From NCBI RefSeq assembly GCF_014385095.1, contig NZ_JACRTC010000002.1, positions 124,001 through 188,000 of the forward strand: a stretch of 64,000 bases of DNA, read 5' to 3'. Positions 52,121 through 61,586 of the stretch are shown piece by piece. The stretch is from Zongyangia hominis. Lineage in GTDB: Bacteria; Bacillota; Clostridia; Oscillospirales; Ruminococcaceae. The stretch's first letter is position 1. The number at the start of each line of letters is the position of its first letter. The position numbers and the translations under genes were made by a program. The notes below the pieces were generated by a model. The model had not been told where the DNA came from. It saw only the letters and a list, made by a program, of their open reading frames with translations, and did no database searches.

Positions 52121-52674
52121 TGTACACTACCTCCCTTCCTCGTCAGTCTGCGAAAGACGTCCGAAACCCAACGGCAGGTGACAAGCACCAAGGCTTTCAC
52201 CGGCACAAACAGCAACAGCCCCAAGCCCGCCGCCACAAATCCCAGGCCCAGTGTCATGGTCCCGGTGGGCAGGTGGAAAAACATGACGATGATACTGCCC
52301 ATGCAATAAAGTCCGCCTGCCAGGATGAGAACCACGGGAATCGCGGCCAGACCCAGCAAAACGGCGAAGAGGGCGGCTAAAAGCGCGAACCCGATGGGCC
52401 CTAAAAAAATCCAAAGAATGATTTTCACCGCCAGCGGCATCCCTCTTCTTTCCGGGGCAGGGGGTGGTGTCATGCCGTTTTTGAGATAATAGTCATTGAC
52501 GATTTCCTCGCCCAGCCGCTCCGGGGACCCCAGCTCTTCGAGCACCTTCTGTTCGTTTTCCATCCCCGCGTCTGCGAAGTAATCCCTATAATAGGAAAGG
52601 GCGCTCTCCCTCTCCGCCACCGGCAGACGTTCTAACTGTGCGTCCAGCCGCCTTAAGAAGTCACTTGCATTCAT
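52117..52674 (-). CDS. DUF1700 family membrane protein
   Basis: 185 aa from ATG 52674 (GGAGG upstream). N-terminal helical domain FLRRLDAQLERLPVAERESA, then LSYYRDYFADAG and LGSPERLGEEIVNDYYLK, the DUF1700/HAAS signature, then four hydrophobic helices. HAAS proteins associate with PadR regulators, matching its place between PadR and DUF4097 genes with overlapping ends. Confidence 0.9.
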   Translation of the reverse strand: MNASDFLRRLDAQLERLPVAERESALSYYRDYFADAGMENEQKVLEELGSPERLGEEIVNDYYLKNGMTPPPAPERRGMPLAVKIILWIFLGPIGFALLAALFAVLLGLAAIPVVLILAGGLYCMGSIIVMFFHLPTGTMTLGLGFVAAGLGLLLFVPVKALVLVTCRWVSDVFRRLTRKGGSVQ

Positions 52675-52987
52675 GTTCTTTTCCTCCACTCAAAACCAAA
52701 TCAACTTTGTTCTTGTATTCTGTCCAATCCATCCGATAATGTTCCAGCCGTTCCAAGCCCGTAGGGGTGATCTGATAGTATCGCCGGTTCCTTCCTTGGC
52801 AGGGCATATCGTAGGTGGACAGGCACTCCTCTTTTTGCAGCCGCCGCAGCACCGGATATAGGGTGGATTCCGATATCTCGATGACACTGCGGATGTTCTG
52901 TGTCAGGATGTAGCCATAGGTGTCTTCCCTCTCCAGCAGCGCTAAAACGCACGCTTCCAGCAGGGAGGCGCCCAATTGAAACGCCAT
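52661..52987 (-). CDS. PadR family transcriptional regulator
   Basis: 108 aa from ATG 52987 (GAGGTG upstream). Winged helix: LGASLLEACVLALLEREDTY, then GYILTQNI and ISESTLYPVLRRLQKEECLS, then RRYYQITPTGLERLEHYRMD. First gene of the PadR-DUF1700-DUF4097 operon. A palindrome inside its promoter suggests autoregulation by blocking RNA polymerase. Confidence 0.93.
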   Translation of the reverse strand: MAFQLGASLLEACVLALLEREDTYGYILTQNIRSVIEISESTLYPVLRRLQKEECLSTYDMPCQGRNRRYYQITPTGLERLEHYRMDWTEYKNKVDLVLSGGKEHECK

Positions 52988-53018
52988 GCTCTCACCTCTA
53001 TCCTTTCGTGTTAACAAT

Positions 53019-53047
53019 ATTATATTCTATATAATATAGATTGTCAA
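53019..53047 (-). promoter_or_regulatory. Consensus sigma-A promoter with embedded PadR-like operator
   Basis: TTGACA (53042-53047), 17 bp, TATAAT (53019-53024) on the minus strand: a perfect match to consensus with the ideal spacer. The spacer contains TCTATAT, T, ATATAGA, a 15-bp palindrome suited to a PadR dimer. Confidence 0.85.
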
Positions 53048-53165
53048 CATATATTATGAATTTTAAACTCACTTTTTAATTGGCTGGTTCTCTTGCTCTC
53101 TTAGTTGCCCGTACAAAGCCCACAGCGCAGGGGCATGAGTTCCCCTATCCTCCCCCAAAAACAAC

Positions 53166-53197
53166 AAGGGAGGCACAGCCTCAGCTGTGTCTCCCTT
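53166..53197 (-). terminator. Terminator of the GntR gene
   Basis: On the minus strand AAGGGAGACACAGC pairs with GCTGTGCCTCCCTT with a one-base mismatch and short loop. It lies 9 bp after the stop. Confidence 0.75.
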
Positions 53198-53205
53198 TCT
53201 TTCCA

Positions 53206-53970
53206 CTATTCCCCTGTGCTCACCGTGGAAACGGTGAATTTATTCCGGTCCCCGCGGTACCGGGCCACGGAATATTCCACCGGCCGGTCAAAGCAATTAT
53301 AACCCACGGTGCGAAACTGCAAAATGGCGTGGCCCCGCTTGATGCGCAGATGTCGCGATTCAAAGGGGCCGGCGTTGATGGCCTCGATGGTCCGCTTGGC
53401 CCGGACTACGGCCGTCTGCGGGTCCTGGCTCGTAAACTCGGTGAGCGAGCGCACCGACATGTCCATCTTGAGGATGGAGGCGCACAGCTCATAATGGAGG
53501 TAGGTGTCCACAATGACGATAGGGTCGGCGCCCGCATAACGCAGGCGGGACAGCTTAATGACCTTGCTGTCCTCGGTGGTTTCCAAGGCTTTGATGATGC
53601 TTTCGGTGGGATTGATCACCGCGAACTCCAGCACTTCGGTCCGGGGCTCCAGCCCCACCCGGGTCATCTGGGAGCGGAAATTGTCCAGCTTATAGACAAA
53701 CTCCTGGGAAATTTTCGGCTTAGAGACAAAGGTTCCCTTGCTCTTGAGGCGGCAGAGATACCCCTCGTTGACCAGCTCCAGGATGGCCTGCCGCACGGTG
53801 GAGCGGCTGACCTTGTACATCTGAGAAAATTCCACCTCGGTGGGAATCAAATCCCCGGTCTGGAGATTCCCGGAAAGAATTTCATTGAGGATGATCTCCT
53901 TAATCTGAAAATAGAGGGGGACCGGACTTGTTTTGTCGATGTGGTGTCTTAAAAAGTCTATCAAAACCAT
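53206..53970 (-). CDS. GntR family regulator, HutC subfamily (UTRA domain)
   Basis: About 254 aa; start ATG 53970 or TTG 53964, the latter better spaced from GGAGGG. N-terminal winged helix (PVPLYFQIKEIILNEILSGN, then TEVEFSQMYKVSRSTVRQAI) and C-terminal UTRA effector domain (about 90-250) ending ILQFRTVGYNCFDRPVEYSV. It is transcribed toward the PadR operon, downstream of the amino-acid importer genes on the same strand, and may regulate that importer. Effector unknown. Confidence 0.9.
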   Translation of the reverse strand: MVLIDFLRHHIDKTSPVPLYFQIKEIILNEILSGNLQTGDLIPTEVEFSQMYKVSRSTVRQAILELVNEGYLCRLKSKGTFVSKPKISQEFVYKLDNFRSQMTRVGLEPRTEVLEFAVINPTESIIKALETTEDSKVIKLSRLRYAGADPIVIVDTYLHYELCASILKMDMSVRSLTEFTSQDPQTAVVRAKRTIEAINAGPFESRHLRIKRGHAILQFRTVGYNCFDRPVEYSVARYRGDRNKFTVSTVSTGE

Positions 53971-54133
53971 CCCTCCGTCCGCTGTAGTTTGAACACAGTC
54001 ATCCATGTTAGACAACCGGCTTCCCCATATAGACAAGTCGTTTAAAAAATCTAGTCGATGTGTCGTTAAAACAATTATAACACTTGTATAAATTCACTGT
54101 CAAATTGTTCTCTCTTCTTAATTTTGACCATAC

Positions 54134-54164
54134 AAAATCCCAACGAAATCTCGTTGGGATTTTT
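54134..54164 (-). terminator. Terminator of the first amino-acid importer operon
   Basis: AAAATCCCAACGA and TCGTTGGGATTTT around AATC, with a flanking T-run, 4 bp beyond the ATPase stop at 54168. Confidence 0.85.
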
Positions 54165-54167
54165 AGG

Positions 54168-54911
54168 CTAAAAGATGCTGCGCAGAAATTCCCGGGTCCG
54201 GACTTCCTGGGGGTTGCCGAAAATCTGCTCGGGCGTGCCGCTTTCCAAAATTTCTCCATCGTGCATGAAGAGCACTTTGTTGGCCACCTCCCGGGCGAAG
54301 GCCATCTCGTGGGTAACCACAATCATGGTCATGTGCTCCTGGGCCAGCTGCTTCATGACCGCCAGCACCTCGCCGGTCAGCTCCGGGTCCAATGCCGAGG
54401 TGGGCTCGTCAAAGAGGATAATTTCCGGCTTCATCATCAGCGACCGGGCGATCTCCACCCGCTGCTTTTGCCCGCCGGACAGCTTGGAGGGATAAGCGTC
54501 TATCTTGTCGGCCAGCCCCACCTTGTCGAGGAGCTTGATGCACTCTTCGAGCGCCTCCCCCTTGGGCATCTTTTTGACGGTCATGGCCGGCATCATCAGG
54601 TTTTGGCGCACGGTCATGTGGGGGAAGAGATTGAAGGACTGGAACACCATTCCCATCTTTGCCGTAATTTTTTTGACCTCGGCGGGCGGGACATAGCGGC
54701 CGTCCTCGATCATGGGCTCCCCGTCCACCGTGACGGTGCCGCCGTCGATCTGCTCGAGGTTGATCAGGCAGCGCAGAATGGTGCTCTTGCCCGAGCCGCT
54801 GGAGCCGATGATGGCCACCACGTCGCCCCGTTCCACCGTAAAGCTGATGTTTTTAAGGACCTCTAGTTTTCCAAAGGACTTTTTGAGTCCCTGTATTTCA
54901 ATCATAGCCAT
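54168..54911 (-). CDS. Polar amino acid ABC transporter ATP-binding protein (importer 1)
   Basis: 247 aa from ATG 54911 (AAAGGAA upstream). Walker [11 protein letters not shown]-loop [13 protein letters not shown], signature [17 protein letters not shown], Walker [17 protein letters not shown]-loop VTHEM. The GlnQ/HisP type that pairs with the permease at 54954 and the binding protein at 55810. Confidence 0.94.
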   Translation of the reverse strand: MAMIEIQGLKKSFGKLEVLKNISFTVERGDVVAIIGSSGSGKSTILRCLINLEQIDGGTVTVDGEPMIEDGRYVPPAEVKKITAKMGMVFQSFNLFPHMTVRQNLMMPAMTVKKMPKGEALEECIKLLDKVGLADKIDAYPSKLSGGQKQRVEIARSLMMKPEIILFDEPTSALDPELTGEVLAVMKQLAQEHMTMIVVTHEMAFAREVANKVLFMHDGEILESGTPEQIFGNPQEVRTREFLRSIF

Positions 54912-54953
54912 GGATGACAAATTCCTTTCCATCGTTTGGTACGTCGCTCTTCC

Positions 54954-55613
54954 CTATTTGAAGCTGAATTTCTTTTCCACTTTGCGGAAGAAGAAGGTCA
55001 GCAGCAGCACCATCAGCAGGTAAATAATCGCCGCCAAAATAAAGGGAACCGTGGTCATTTCCCGGCTGACAGCCAGCTTTGCGTAGTGGAGGACTTCCGG
55101 CACCGACACGGCGTAGAGTAAGGAGGTGTCCTTGACCAGCGTAATGGACTCGTTGGCCAAAGAGGGCAACGCCACCCGGATCATCTGGGGCAGGATCACC
55201 TTGAGGGTGGTCTGGGCCTTGCTCAGCCCCAGCACCTTGCAAGCCTCATACTGGCCCTTGTCAATAGCGAGCAGGCCGCCGCGATAGATCTCGGCAAAAT
55301 AGGCTGCGTAGTTGAGCACAAAGCCGATGCATGCCGCTGTAAAACGGCCGAATTTGAGATAGGGACCGATGACCGGCAAAATCGGCAGGCCGAAGTAGAT
55401 GAAGAACAGCTGTAACAGCAGCGGCGTGCCCCGCATCAGGTTGATGTAGGCGTTACCAATCAGACGGACCACCCGAAACCGGCTGCGCACCATGGCGGTG
55501 AAGACGAAGCCCAGGGGCAACGACAGCAAAATGACGATCAAAAACAACAAAATGGTGGTCTGCGCCCCCATGAGCAGCGGCTGGGTCAGCTTCCATATGT
55601 GTTCTAAATTCAA
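54954..55613 (-). CDS. Polar amino acid ABC transporter permease (importer 1)
   Basis: 219 aa, HisM/GlnP family with about five helices; NLMRGTPLLLQLFFIYFGLP near residue 58 and the EAA loop KVLGLSKAQTTLKVILPQMI near 140. Encoded between the binding protein and the ATPase. Substrate probably a polar amino acid or cystine. Confidence 0.93.
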   Translation of the reverse strand: MNLEHIWKLTQPLLMGAQTTILLFLIVILLSLPLGFVFTAMVRSRFRVVRLIGNAYINLMRGTPLLLQLFFIYFGLPILPVIGPYLKFGRFTAACIGFVLNYAAYFAEIYRGGLLAIDKGQYEACKVLGLSKAQTTLKVILPQMIRVALPSLANESITLVKDTSLLYAVSVPEVLHYAKLAVSREMTTVPFILAAIIYLLMVLLLTFFFRKVEKKFSFK

Positions 55614-55736
55614 ACGATTCCCCTCCTGCGGGCACTTTTCTCCTCTGTGCCCTTTTTTCTCGCTGTTTTGCTAGTAAAGCTCAACAATACCGTGCTAAAC
55701 AGCAAAAGCTACTGGCAATATCATACCATAAATGAC

Positions 55737-55780
55737 AAAAAAACAAAACCGGTTTTGCATAAAAACCGGTTTTGTTTTTT
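55737..55780. terminator. Intra-operon hairpin between binding protein and permease
   Basis: Perfect 17-bp arms built on AAAACCGGTTTT with a 5-nt loop and T-rich flanks on both strands. It lies between the binding-protein stop (55810) and the permease start (55613). It probably attenuates read-through so that the binding protein is made in excess. Confidence 0.85.
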
Positions 55781-55809
55781 ACAATATGCACATTCTCAAA
55801 AGAAAGTTG

Positions 55810-56646
55810 TTATTTGAGTACGATGTCCTTGCCGAACCATTTGCTGGAGATCTCTGCGGCTGTGCCGTCCTCCACCAATTCGTCAAAGGCGTCCTGGACC
55901 TTCTGGGCGAATTCGGTATTGCCCTTTTTAAAGCCGACAGCGTACTGCTCTTTTTTCAGGGATTCCTCGATAATGGTGAAGTTATCCGGTTCCTTCTCCA
56001 CATAGTAGCGGGCGACGACCTCGTCGATGACGACGGCGTCGATTCTGCCGATCTTCAGATCGTTGAGGGCGGAGACATAGTCGGCCATGGAGACGACCTC
56101 AGCCACCTCGTCTTTGATGGGGTCGTCGTTGAGGGCTTCCTCACCGGAGGAATCGGTCTGGACCGCCACAATTTTGCCGGCCAGATCGCTCTTTGTTTTG
56201 ATAGCGGAATCTTTCGCCACCACGATGAACTGGTTGTTGGCCATGTAGGGACGCAGCAGGAGCATATTCTCCTGGCGCTCCTCGGTGATGGTCATGCCGT
56301 TCCAGATGCAGTCGATGTTGCCGTTGTTGAGCTCCATGTCCTTGGCGGACCACTCGATGGGCTGCAATTTGAGCTCCAATCCCAGCTTCTCAGCTACGGC
56401 TCTCGCCATGTCGATGTCGAAGCCGACGATCTCGTTGTCCTCGCTCATGAAGCCCATGGGCGGGAAGGATACATCCAGGCCGACGATGAAGTCGGTCTTC
56501 TCTCCGCCCGCGGGGGTGGAGGCGCTGCTGGAATCGCTCTGGGACTGGGAGCCGCTCTGAGAGGAACTCTCCTCCTTGGCGGCGCAGCCGGCAAATACAG
56601 TGGCGCAAAGAACCAGCGCCATCAAAAGTGCAAGTAATTTTTTCAT
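55810..56646 (-). CDS. Amino acid ABC transporter substrate-binding lipoprotein (importer 1)
   Basis: 278 aa from ATG 56646. Signal peptide with lipobox TVFAGC, Ser-rich linker, then a family-3 SBP domain: VGLDVSFPPMGFMSEDNEIV, then GFDIDMARAVAEKLG and WNGMTITEERQENMLL. First gene of a three-gene importer. Ligand likely a polar amino acid; exact identity not visible. Confidence 0.93.
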   Translation of the reverse strand: MKKLLALLMALVLCATVFAGCAAKEESSSQSGSQSQSDSSSASTPAGGEKTDFIVGLDVSFPPMGFMSEDNEIVGFDIDMARAVAEKLGLELKLQPIEWSAKDMELNNGNIDCIWNGMTITEERQENMLLLRPYMANNQFIVVAKDSAIKTKSDLAGKIVAVQTDSSGEEALNDDPIKDEVAEVVSMADYVSALNDLKIGRIDAVVIDEVVARYYVEKEPDNFTIIEESLKKEQYAVGFKKGNTEFAQKVQDAFDELVEDGTAAEISSKWFGKDIVLK

Positions 56647-56821
56647 TTTCTTTTCCCCTTCCATCTCGAAGTTTCTCTCCGAGCCTATGGGAACATTATA
56701 CGCTTCACCGTAGTAAAATGCTACCTCGTCAATTTGTCATTATCCACGATTTTCCGAGATTAATTCTGCCTTTCTCGTTTTTTCTCCGGTTCTCGCAGGA
56801 TTTCGCATACCAGCACAAAAT

Positions 56822-56849
56822 AAAAAGGAACGCGGATGCGTTCCTTTTT
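56822..56849 (-). terminator. Terminator of the M23 peptidase gene
   Basis: AAAAAGGAACGC and GCGTTCCTTTTT around GGAT, 9 bp beyond the stop at 56859. The 170 bp from here to the importer gene's start at 56646 is promoter DNA without a gene. Confidence 0.9.
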
Positions 56850-56858
56850 CAGTACAAA

Positions 56859-58637
56859 TTAGAAATATTGAGCAGGGTTCATATACCGCCCGTTGACACG
56901 GATTTCAAAGTGGAGATGCCGTCCGTAGGCGTTGCCGGTCTGGCCGACCTGGCCGATGACGTCGCCCTGGTTGACGCGCTGTCCCGCTGTGACATACAGG
57001 GCGTTACAATGGGCGTAGAGGGTATAGACGCCGTTGCCGTGGTTAATCAGGATATGGCGGCCGTAGCCGGAAGACTGGTTCTTGGCGTAGACGACGGTTC
57101 CTGACATACTGGCATATACCGGGCCGTTGCCGGTGCCCGCGATATCGATGGCGTAGTGTCCCGCGTAGCCGCCGTAGCCGCAGCTGATATATCCGCCGGC
57201 CGCCGGCCACAAAAAGCCGCTGATGCCCGCCGAACCGGAGCTCTTGCCGTAGGAGGTCAGGTTGCTGGCGCTGCCCACGACCACCTTCTCCGTCACCGGT
57301 TCCTTGATGGTGGTGGACGCCAGAATCACCCGCTCGGTTTCCACGCCGTCGACATAAGTGATGTCGGCGGTGACTTCCGCCACGCCGTTCTGGCCCTTGG
57401 TCTTCACTTCGGAGTAACCCTTATAGTAGCGGTTATCCGTGGTCTTCTCCGTCTGATAGGGGATATCCTCGGTATAGGTTTCCGTGCGGGTCACCTGGAC
57501 GCCGAGGAAAGGTTCGGAGCGGGAAATGAGCACTTCCTGGCCGATGAGGAGGGAATCCTCAATCCCCGGATTCATCCGGGTTAGTTCTGTCAGGGAGAGG
57601 TCATTCTTTTCGGCGATGCCCCAGGGGTCGTCGCCGGAAACCACGGTATAAACCTTTTCACCCTCCACTTCGGAGGTGAGGACTGTTTCGATACTGGACA
57701 GGTCTACAATACTCGACTCGGGATACAGGCCCTGTTTGACCTGTACGTCGCGAATAAAATCCACCTGCTCGTTTTCGGAGCCGGTGCGGTACTGGGCCAG
57801 CATGCCGTCGAGGACATTCTCCAGCTCATCGCCGTTTTTGGTCGCGCCCATGAATTTGTTGTCGATATAAAGGCCTGTCGCCTCATTAATCACACTGCCG
57901 GAAGCACGGATGATATTGTCGCACATCTTATCCACAGACAAAAGCTGTGCGGGTTCCACCACTTCCAGTGTGAAGCTGGGGGTCGTATTGACTGGTTTCT
58001 GGTTTTCCTCATAGACAATACGTCCCTGCATCATCTTCTCTGCTTGATCAAAGGCATCCTCGTTCTCGATGTAACCCATGTTTACACCCTGGTATTCCAC
58101 GCTGATGGCGTAGTCCAGATTGGCGAAATAAGAGACGGTGTACACTAACAGGAATGCCGCGCAGATCGGCGCCGCGTAGTTTAAAAATCCCTTGATTAAA
58201 TGCAGGTTGGCTCTGATGCCGCCAAAGAGCACGTAGAAGAATTCTCCTACCGCGCCAATCAGCCCCTTGTTCCGGTAAGCGCCGGACACACGGTTTTTGA
58301 TCAGGACACAGGAGGCCGCCACCTTCTTAAATGGGAAGGTAAAGTTTCGCCAGAGTCTCTTGGCGCGGGCCTTGGAATTGTCTTTAAAGCCCACAAAGAA
58401 ATCTCTCACCGCGAAGACCGCCCGTAGGAAGCCCTCGTGATAACGGCTCTTCAGCCGCCGAAGCAGCCGGAAGAACTGACAGCCAACAACATAGGACAGT
58501 TTATACAAATTTTGAAAAAGTGTCGAAAATAATGCAGATAATACCGAAGCTGTCTTCTTTTTTGCTACGCTTTTTCTGTTGCGCGCGCTTTCTGTCTTTT
58601 TCTCATCGCGCTCACAGTCTTTGCGTATCACAAGCAT
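56859..58637 (-). CDS. M23 peptidoglycan endopeptidase with LysM and G5 domains
   Basis: 592 aa from ATG 58637 (AAAGGAG close upstream; GTG 58631 possible). A basic cytoplasmic stretch, one membrane segment near residue 165 (YAAPICAAFLLVYTVSYFA), then an extracellular part: LysM (YTVVSGDDPWGIAEKNDLSL), G5 (TYTEDIPYQTEKTTDNRYYK), and a C-terminal M23 domain with zinc ligands in GHYAIDIAG and GRHLHFEIRVNG. A LytM/SpoIIQ-like hydrolase or scaffold for wall or spore engulfment. The His-x3-Asp and HxH motifs are intact, so probably active. Confidence 0.92.
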   Translation of the reverse strand: MLVIRKDCERDEKKTESARNRKSVAKKKTASVLSALFSTLFQNLYKLSYVVGCQFFRLLRRLKSRYHEGFLRAVFAVRDFFVGFKDNSKARAKRLWRNFTFPFKKVAASCVLIKNRVSGAYRNKGLIGAVGEFFYVLFGGIRANLHLIKGFLNYAAPICAAFLLVYTVSYFANLDYAISVEYQGVNMGYIENEDAFDQAEKMMQGRIVYEENQKPVNTTPSFTLEVVEPAQLLSVDKMCDNIIRASGSVINEATGLYIDNKFMGATKNGDELENVLDGMLAQYRTGSENEQVDFIRDVQVKQGLYPESSIVDLSSIETVLTSEVEGEKVYTVVSGDDPWGIAEKNDLSLTELTRMNPGIEDSLLIGQEVLISRSEPFLGVQVTRTETYTEDIPYQTEKTTDNRYYKGYSEVKTKGQNGVAEVTADITYVDGVETERVILASTTIKEPVTEKVVVGSASNLTSYGKSSGSAGISGFLWPAAGGYISCGYGGYAGHYAIDIAGTGNGPVYASMSGTVVYAKNQSSGYGRHILINHGNGVYTLYAHCNALYVTAGQRVNQGDVIGQVGQTGNAYGRHLHFEIRVNGRYMNPAQYF

Positions 58638-59067
58638 CGCTCCTTTCTTATGTGCTGCGAAGCCTGCACCTTCGCCGGGGAACCCATCGGTTCGCACTTT
58701 TTCATTCACTCATCTGTGAACGATTACTTCTCATTATACATAATTTCTTAAGAATTGCAAGGTTTTTAGCCATTTTGAAACCTTTTATACACTATATTCA
58801 ATAATATTTAAAAAATGAAGTGGATATTATTTATTGGAATCCAACAAAGTATGTGTACAAATTATAGACAGATAAAGATCGACATTTTTTGGAAAAATTC
58901 CCGAAAAGATGGATCATTTTTAAGCCTACTGAACTTCACCCTGCCTTCCCTCTTCCCCATTACATCACCGCCGCCTGCCTTTCCCGGGGTTGTCCGGAAG
59001 GATTCCGGCAGGAATTAGGATAACATCCCAATGTAACAGTTTTATGATGAGAAGGCAAAAAGAGTGC
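58638..59067. other. Intergenic region upstream of the M23 gene
   Basis: 430 bp, AT-rich from 58730 to 58920, with no convincing coding frame. The M23 promoter should be here; I could not choose a clear -35/-10 pair. No RNA gene recognised. Confidence 0.4.
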
Positions 59068-59104
59068 GAAAAAGGACAGGCCGCCCATGCGTCCTGTCCT
59101 TTTG
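59068..59104 (-). terminator. Terminator of the second amino-acid importer operon
   Basis: AAAAGGACAGG and CCTGTCCTTTT form the stem; T5 follows on the minus strand, 13 bp beyond the stop at 59117. Confidence 0.85.
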
Positions 59105-59116
59105 AAACAGCAATAT

Positions 59117-59839
59117 TTACAGCACTTTGGAGAGGAAATCCTGTAATCTGGGGTTCTGGGGGTTCGCAAAGAAGGCATCCGGCTTTTGTTGCTCCAAAAT
59201 CATGCCTTCGTCCATGAAGAGCACCCGGGTTCCCACCTCTCTGGCAAAGCCCATCTCGTGGGTGACCACCACCATGGTCATGCCTTCCAGCGCCAATTCT
59301 TTCATCAGCTCCAGCACCTCGCCCACCATCTCGGGGTCCAGGGCGGAAGTGGGCTCGTCGAAGAGCATCACGTCCGGATTCATGGCCAGCGCCCGCACGA
59401 TGGCGATACGCTGCTTTTGTCCGCCGGAGAGCTGGGGCGGGTAGGCATCGGCCTTGTCGCTGAGCCCGATGCGGTTTAACAGCCGGAGCGCCGTTTCCTG
59501 GGCCTGCTCCGCTTTTTGCAGCCCCAGCTTGATGGGAGCCAGGGTAATATTCTCCGCCACCGTCAGATGGGGGAAGAGGTTAAAGTGCTGGAACACCATG
59601 CCCATCTTCTGGCGCAGCTTATTGATGTCACATTTGGGGGCGGTGATCTCCTGCCCTTCAAACCAGATTTCTCCCTTGGTGGGGGTCTCCAGCAGATTCA
59701 GGCAGCGCAGGAAGGTGCTTTTTCCCGAGCCGGAGGGCCCGACAATGACCACCTTTTCCCCCTTCTCGATTTCCTCGTTGATACCTTTGAGGACCAGGTT
59801 GGTTCCGAACGCCTTTTCTAAGCCTTTAACGCTGATCAT
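59117..59839 (-). CDS. Amino acid ABC transporter ATP-binding protein (importer 2)
   Basis: 240 aa from ATG 59839 (GAGGAGG 10 nt upstream), overlapping the permease gene by 14 bp. Walker [14 protein letters not shown], signature [17 protein letters not shown], Walker [16 protein letters not shown]. GlnQ type. It is a paralogue of the ATPase at 54168 but serves a separate three-gene operon. Confidence 0.94.
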   Translation of the reverse strand: MISVKGLEKAFGTNLVLKGINEEIEKGEKVVIVGPSGSGKSTFLRCLNLLETPTKGEIWFEGQEITAPKCDINKLRQKMGMVFQHFNLFPHLTVAENITLAPIKLGLQKAEQAQETALRLLNRIGLSDKADAYPPQLSGGQKQRIAIVRALAMNPDVMLFDEPTSALDPEMVGEVLELMKELALEGMTMVVVTHEMGFAREVGTRVLFMDEGMILEQQKPDAFFANPQNPRLQDFLSKVL

Positions 59840-60536
59840 TCTTCGCCATCCTCCTCTCAAAGTATCCCAGGGCCTTGGTCATGCCGATGACCAATACCAA
59901 GTAGGTAAGTGCCGTCACATAGAGCGGCGCGTTATTGTAGGTACGCCCGCGGATGAGGTTGGACGCCGATGTGATATCCATCAGCGCGATGTAGCCGGCC
60001 ACCGACGTCTCCTTGAGCAGGGCGATAAACTCGTTGCCCAGGGCGGGCAGGATGTTTTTAATGGCCTGGGGCATGACGATGTAGCGCATGGTCATGCTCT
60101 GGGTCAGTCCCAGGGAACGGCCCGCCTCGGTCTGGCCTTTGTCCACCGCCATAATACCCGAGCGGACGATCTCGGCCACATAAGCGCCGGAGTTGATGCC
60201 GAAGGTGATGATAGCCACAGGAATGGCATTCGTGATAAACGCAAAAAGTGAAAAGTACATAATGAGCAACTGGACCACGATGGGGGTCCCGCGGATGACG
60301 GTGAGATACAGGTCGCAGAGCATCCCCAACCACCGCAGCTTCCGGTTTTGGGACGCCGCCACCTTGGCAACCGCTACCAAAATGCCGATGACGACACCGA
60401 TCAAGGTGGCGAACAAGGCGATGATCACCGTGTTGCCCAGGCCCTTGAGTAGCAATAACCACCGGTCCTGCTCGATGAGTCCCTCGTACAGATAGTCTCC
60501 CATGGAGGTAAATATATTGGCTAGTCCTGGAACCAT
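59826..60536 (-). CDS. Amino acid ABC transporter permease (importer 2)
   Basis: 236 aa, HisM family. [20 protein letters not shown] near residue 90 and the EAA loop [20 protein letters not shown] near 150. An N-terminal 20-residue amphipathic extension precedes the first helix. Located between the binding protein and the ATPase. Confidence 0.93.
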   Translation of the reverse strand: MVPGLANIFTSMGDYLYEGLIEQDRWLLLLKGLGNTVIIALFATLIGVVIGILVAVAKVAASQNRKLRWLGMLCDLYLTVIRGTPIVVQLLIMYFSLFAFITNAIPVAIITFGINSGAYVAEIVRSGIMAVDKGQTEAGRSLGLTQSMTMRYIVMPQAIKNILPALGNEFIALLKETSVAGYIALMDITSASNLIRGRTYNNAPLYVTALTYLVLVIGMTKALGYFERRMAKNDQR

Positions 60537-60652
60537 GACGTCCTCCTCAGATTTTTCTCGCCAGTTTCCCCAGACGCCGAAGAGGGCCTCTTCCCTCCCC
60601 TGTCCATGCAGAAAACCGCCGGATACCGCCCAACCCAGGCGGGAAACAATCT

Positions 60653-60682
60653 ACGGCAGCGGCAAAAAGATGCCGCTGCCGT
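60653..60682. repeat. Hairpin between binding protein and permease of importer 2
   Basis: ACGGCAGCGGC and GCCGCTGCCGT are perfect 11-bp arms around 8 nt. It lacks a clear T-run on the minus strand, so it may stabilise or attenuate mRNA rather than terminate it fully; its position matches the hairpin in importer 1. Confidence 0.75.
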
Positions 60683-60709
60683 GGATATTCGATTGATTTT
60701 TAAAGCTCG

Positions 60710-61471
60710 TTATGCAGCTGCGCCCATGTGCTTGAGGACGTACTCGTCGATCTTACCCTCGTCCATTAGCCGCTGCAGGGTGGTGTTGATGGCGTCGAGC
60801 AGGGTGGTGTTGCCCTTTTGCACAGCGATGGCGTAGCTTTCCTCAGTCAGCGCCTCGGGGATGAGCTCCAGGTCGGAGTTCTTCGCCACGATGCTCTCGG
60901 CGGGCAGCTGGTCGACGATGACGCCATCCAGACGGCCGTTTTTCAGGTCGTTGGCCGCTTCCAGCGCGGTTTTATATTTCTTGACCTGATCTTCCGCCAT
61001 GGCGTTGTCGTCGACGCAGAAGAATTCACCGGTGGTGCCGGCCTGCACGCCGATGGTCAGGTTGGGGATCTGGTCGGCGGTGACGCCGCTGCCCTTCTTA
61101 ATGATCAGATACTGGGAAGATTTGACATACTCGATGGAAAAGTCCACCTTGTCCAGACGGTCGGGCTTGATGGTGATGCCGGCCGCGCCAAAGGAGCCCT
61201 TGCCCGATTTGACCGCGTCGACGATGCCGTCAAAGTCCATGTTGACGACTTTCACTTTTACGCCCAGGTCCTTGGCGATCTCGTTGGCGATGTCCACGTC
61301 CACGCCCACAAACTCGTTGTTCTCCACATACTCAAAGGGCGGGAACGCCGCGTTTGTCAGCATGACCAGCTCGCCGTCTTTTTTGACCTGTTCTAATGTC
61401 GGTGTCTTTTTGCATCCGGCCAGCGACACAACCATCAGCGTCGCAAGCAGGATGGCAACAAACTTCTTCAT
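60710..61471 (-). CDS. Amino acid ABC transporter substrate-binding lipoprotein (importer 2)
   Basis: 253 aa from ATG 61471. Signal peptide with lipobox VSLAGC, then an SBP family-3 domain: LTNAAFPPFEYVENNEFVGV, then DVDIANEIAKDLGVK and AAGITIKPDRLDKVDFS. First gene of the operon. Ligand: an amino acid of the glutamine, cystine or arginine class; not resolvable by eye. Confidence 0.93.
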   Translation of the reverse strand: MKKFVAILLATLMVVSLAGCKKTPTLEQVKKDGELVMLTNAAFPPFEYVENNEFVGVDVDIANEIAKDLGVKVKVVNMDFDGIVDAVKSGKGSFGAAGITIKPDRLDKVDFSIEYVKSSQYLIIKKGSGVTADQIPNLTIGVQAGTTGEFFCVDDNAMAEDQVKKYKTALEAANDLKNGRLDGVIVDQLPAESIVAKNSDLELIPEALTEESYAIAVQKGNTTLLDAINTTLQRLMDEGKIDEYVLKHMGAAA

Positions 61472-61586
61472 AAAATACCCCTCCAAAAGTTACGAAATGT
61501 TCAAATTTGCTCGATGTTTATTATTATACAAGCCCCGCCGGAAAAATCAAGGCCTAAATGAGAAAAAATTCAGTATTCACCGTTTT

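Noticed and set aside
58710..59018. Short plus-strand frames (58520-58804, 58815-59018) near the M23 gene
   Set aside because: No ribosome-binding site, AT-driven composition and no recognisable domain; one overlaps the M23 start region.
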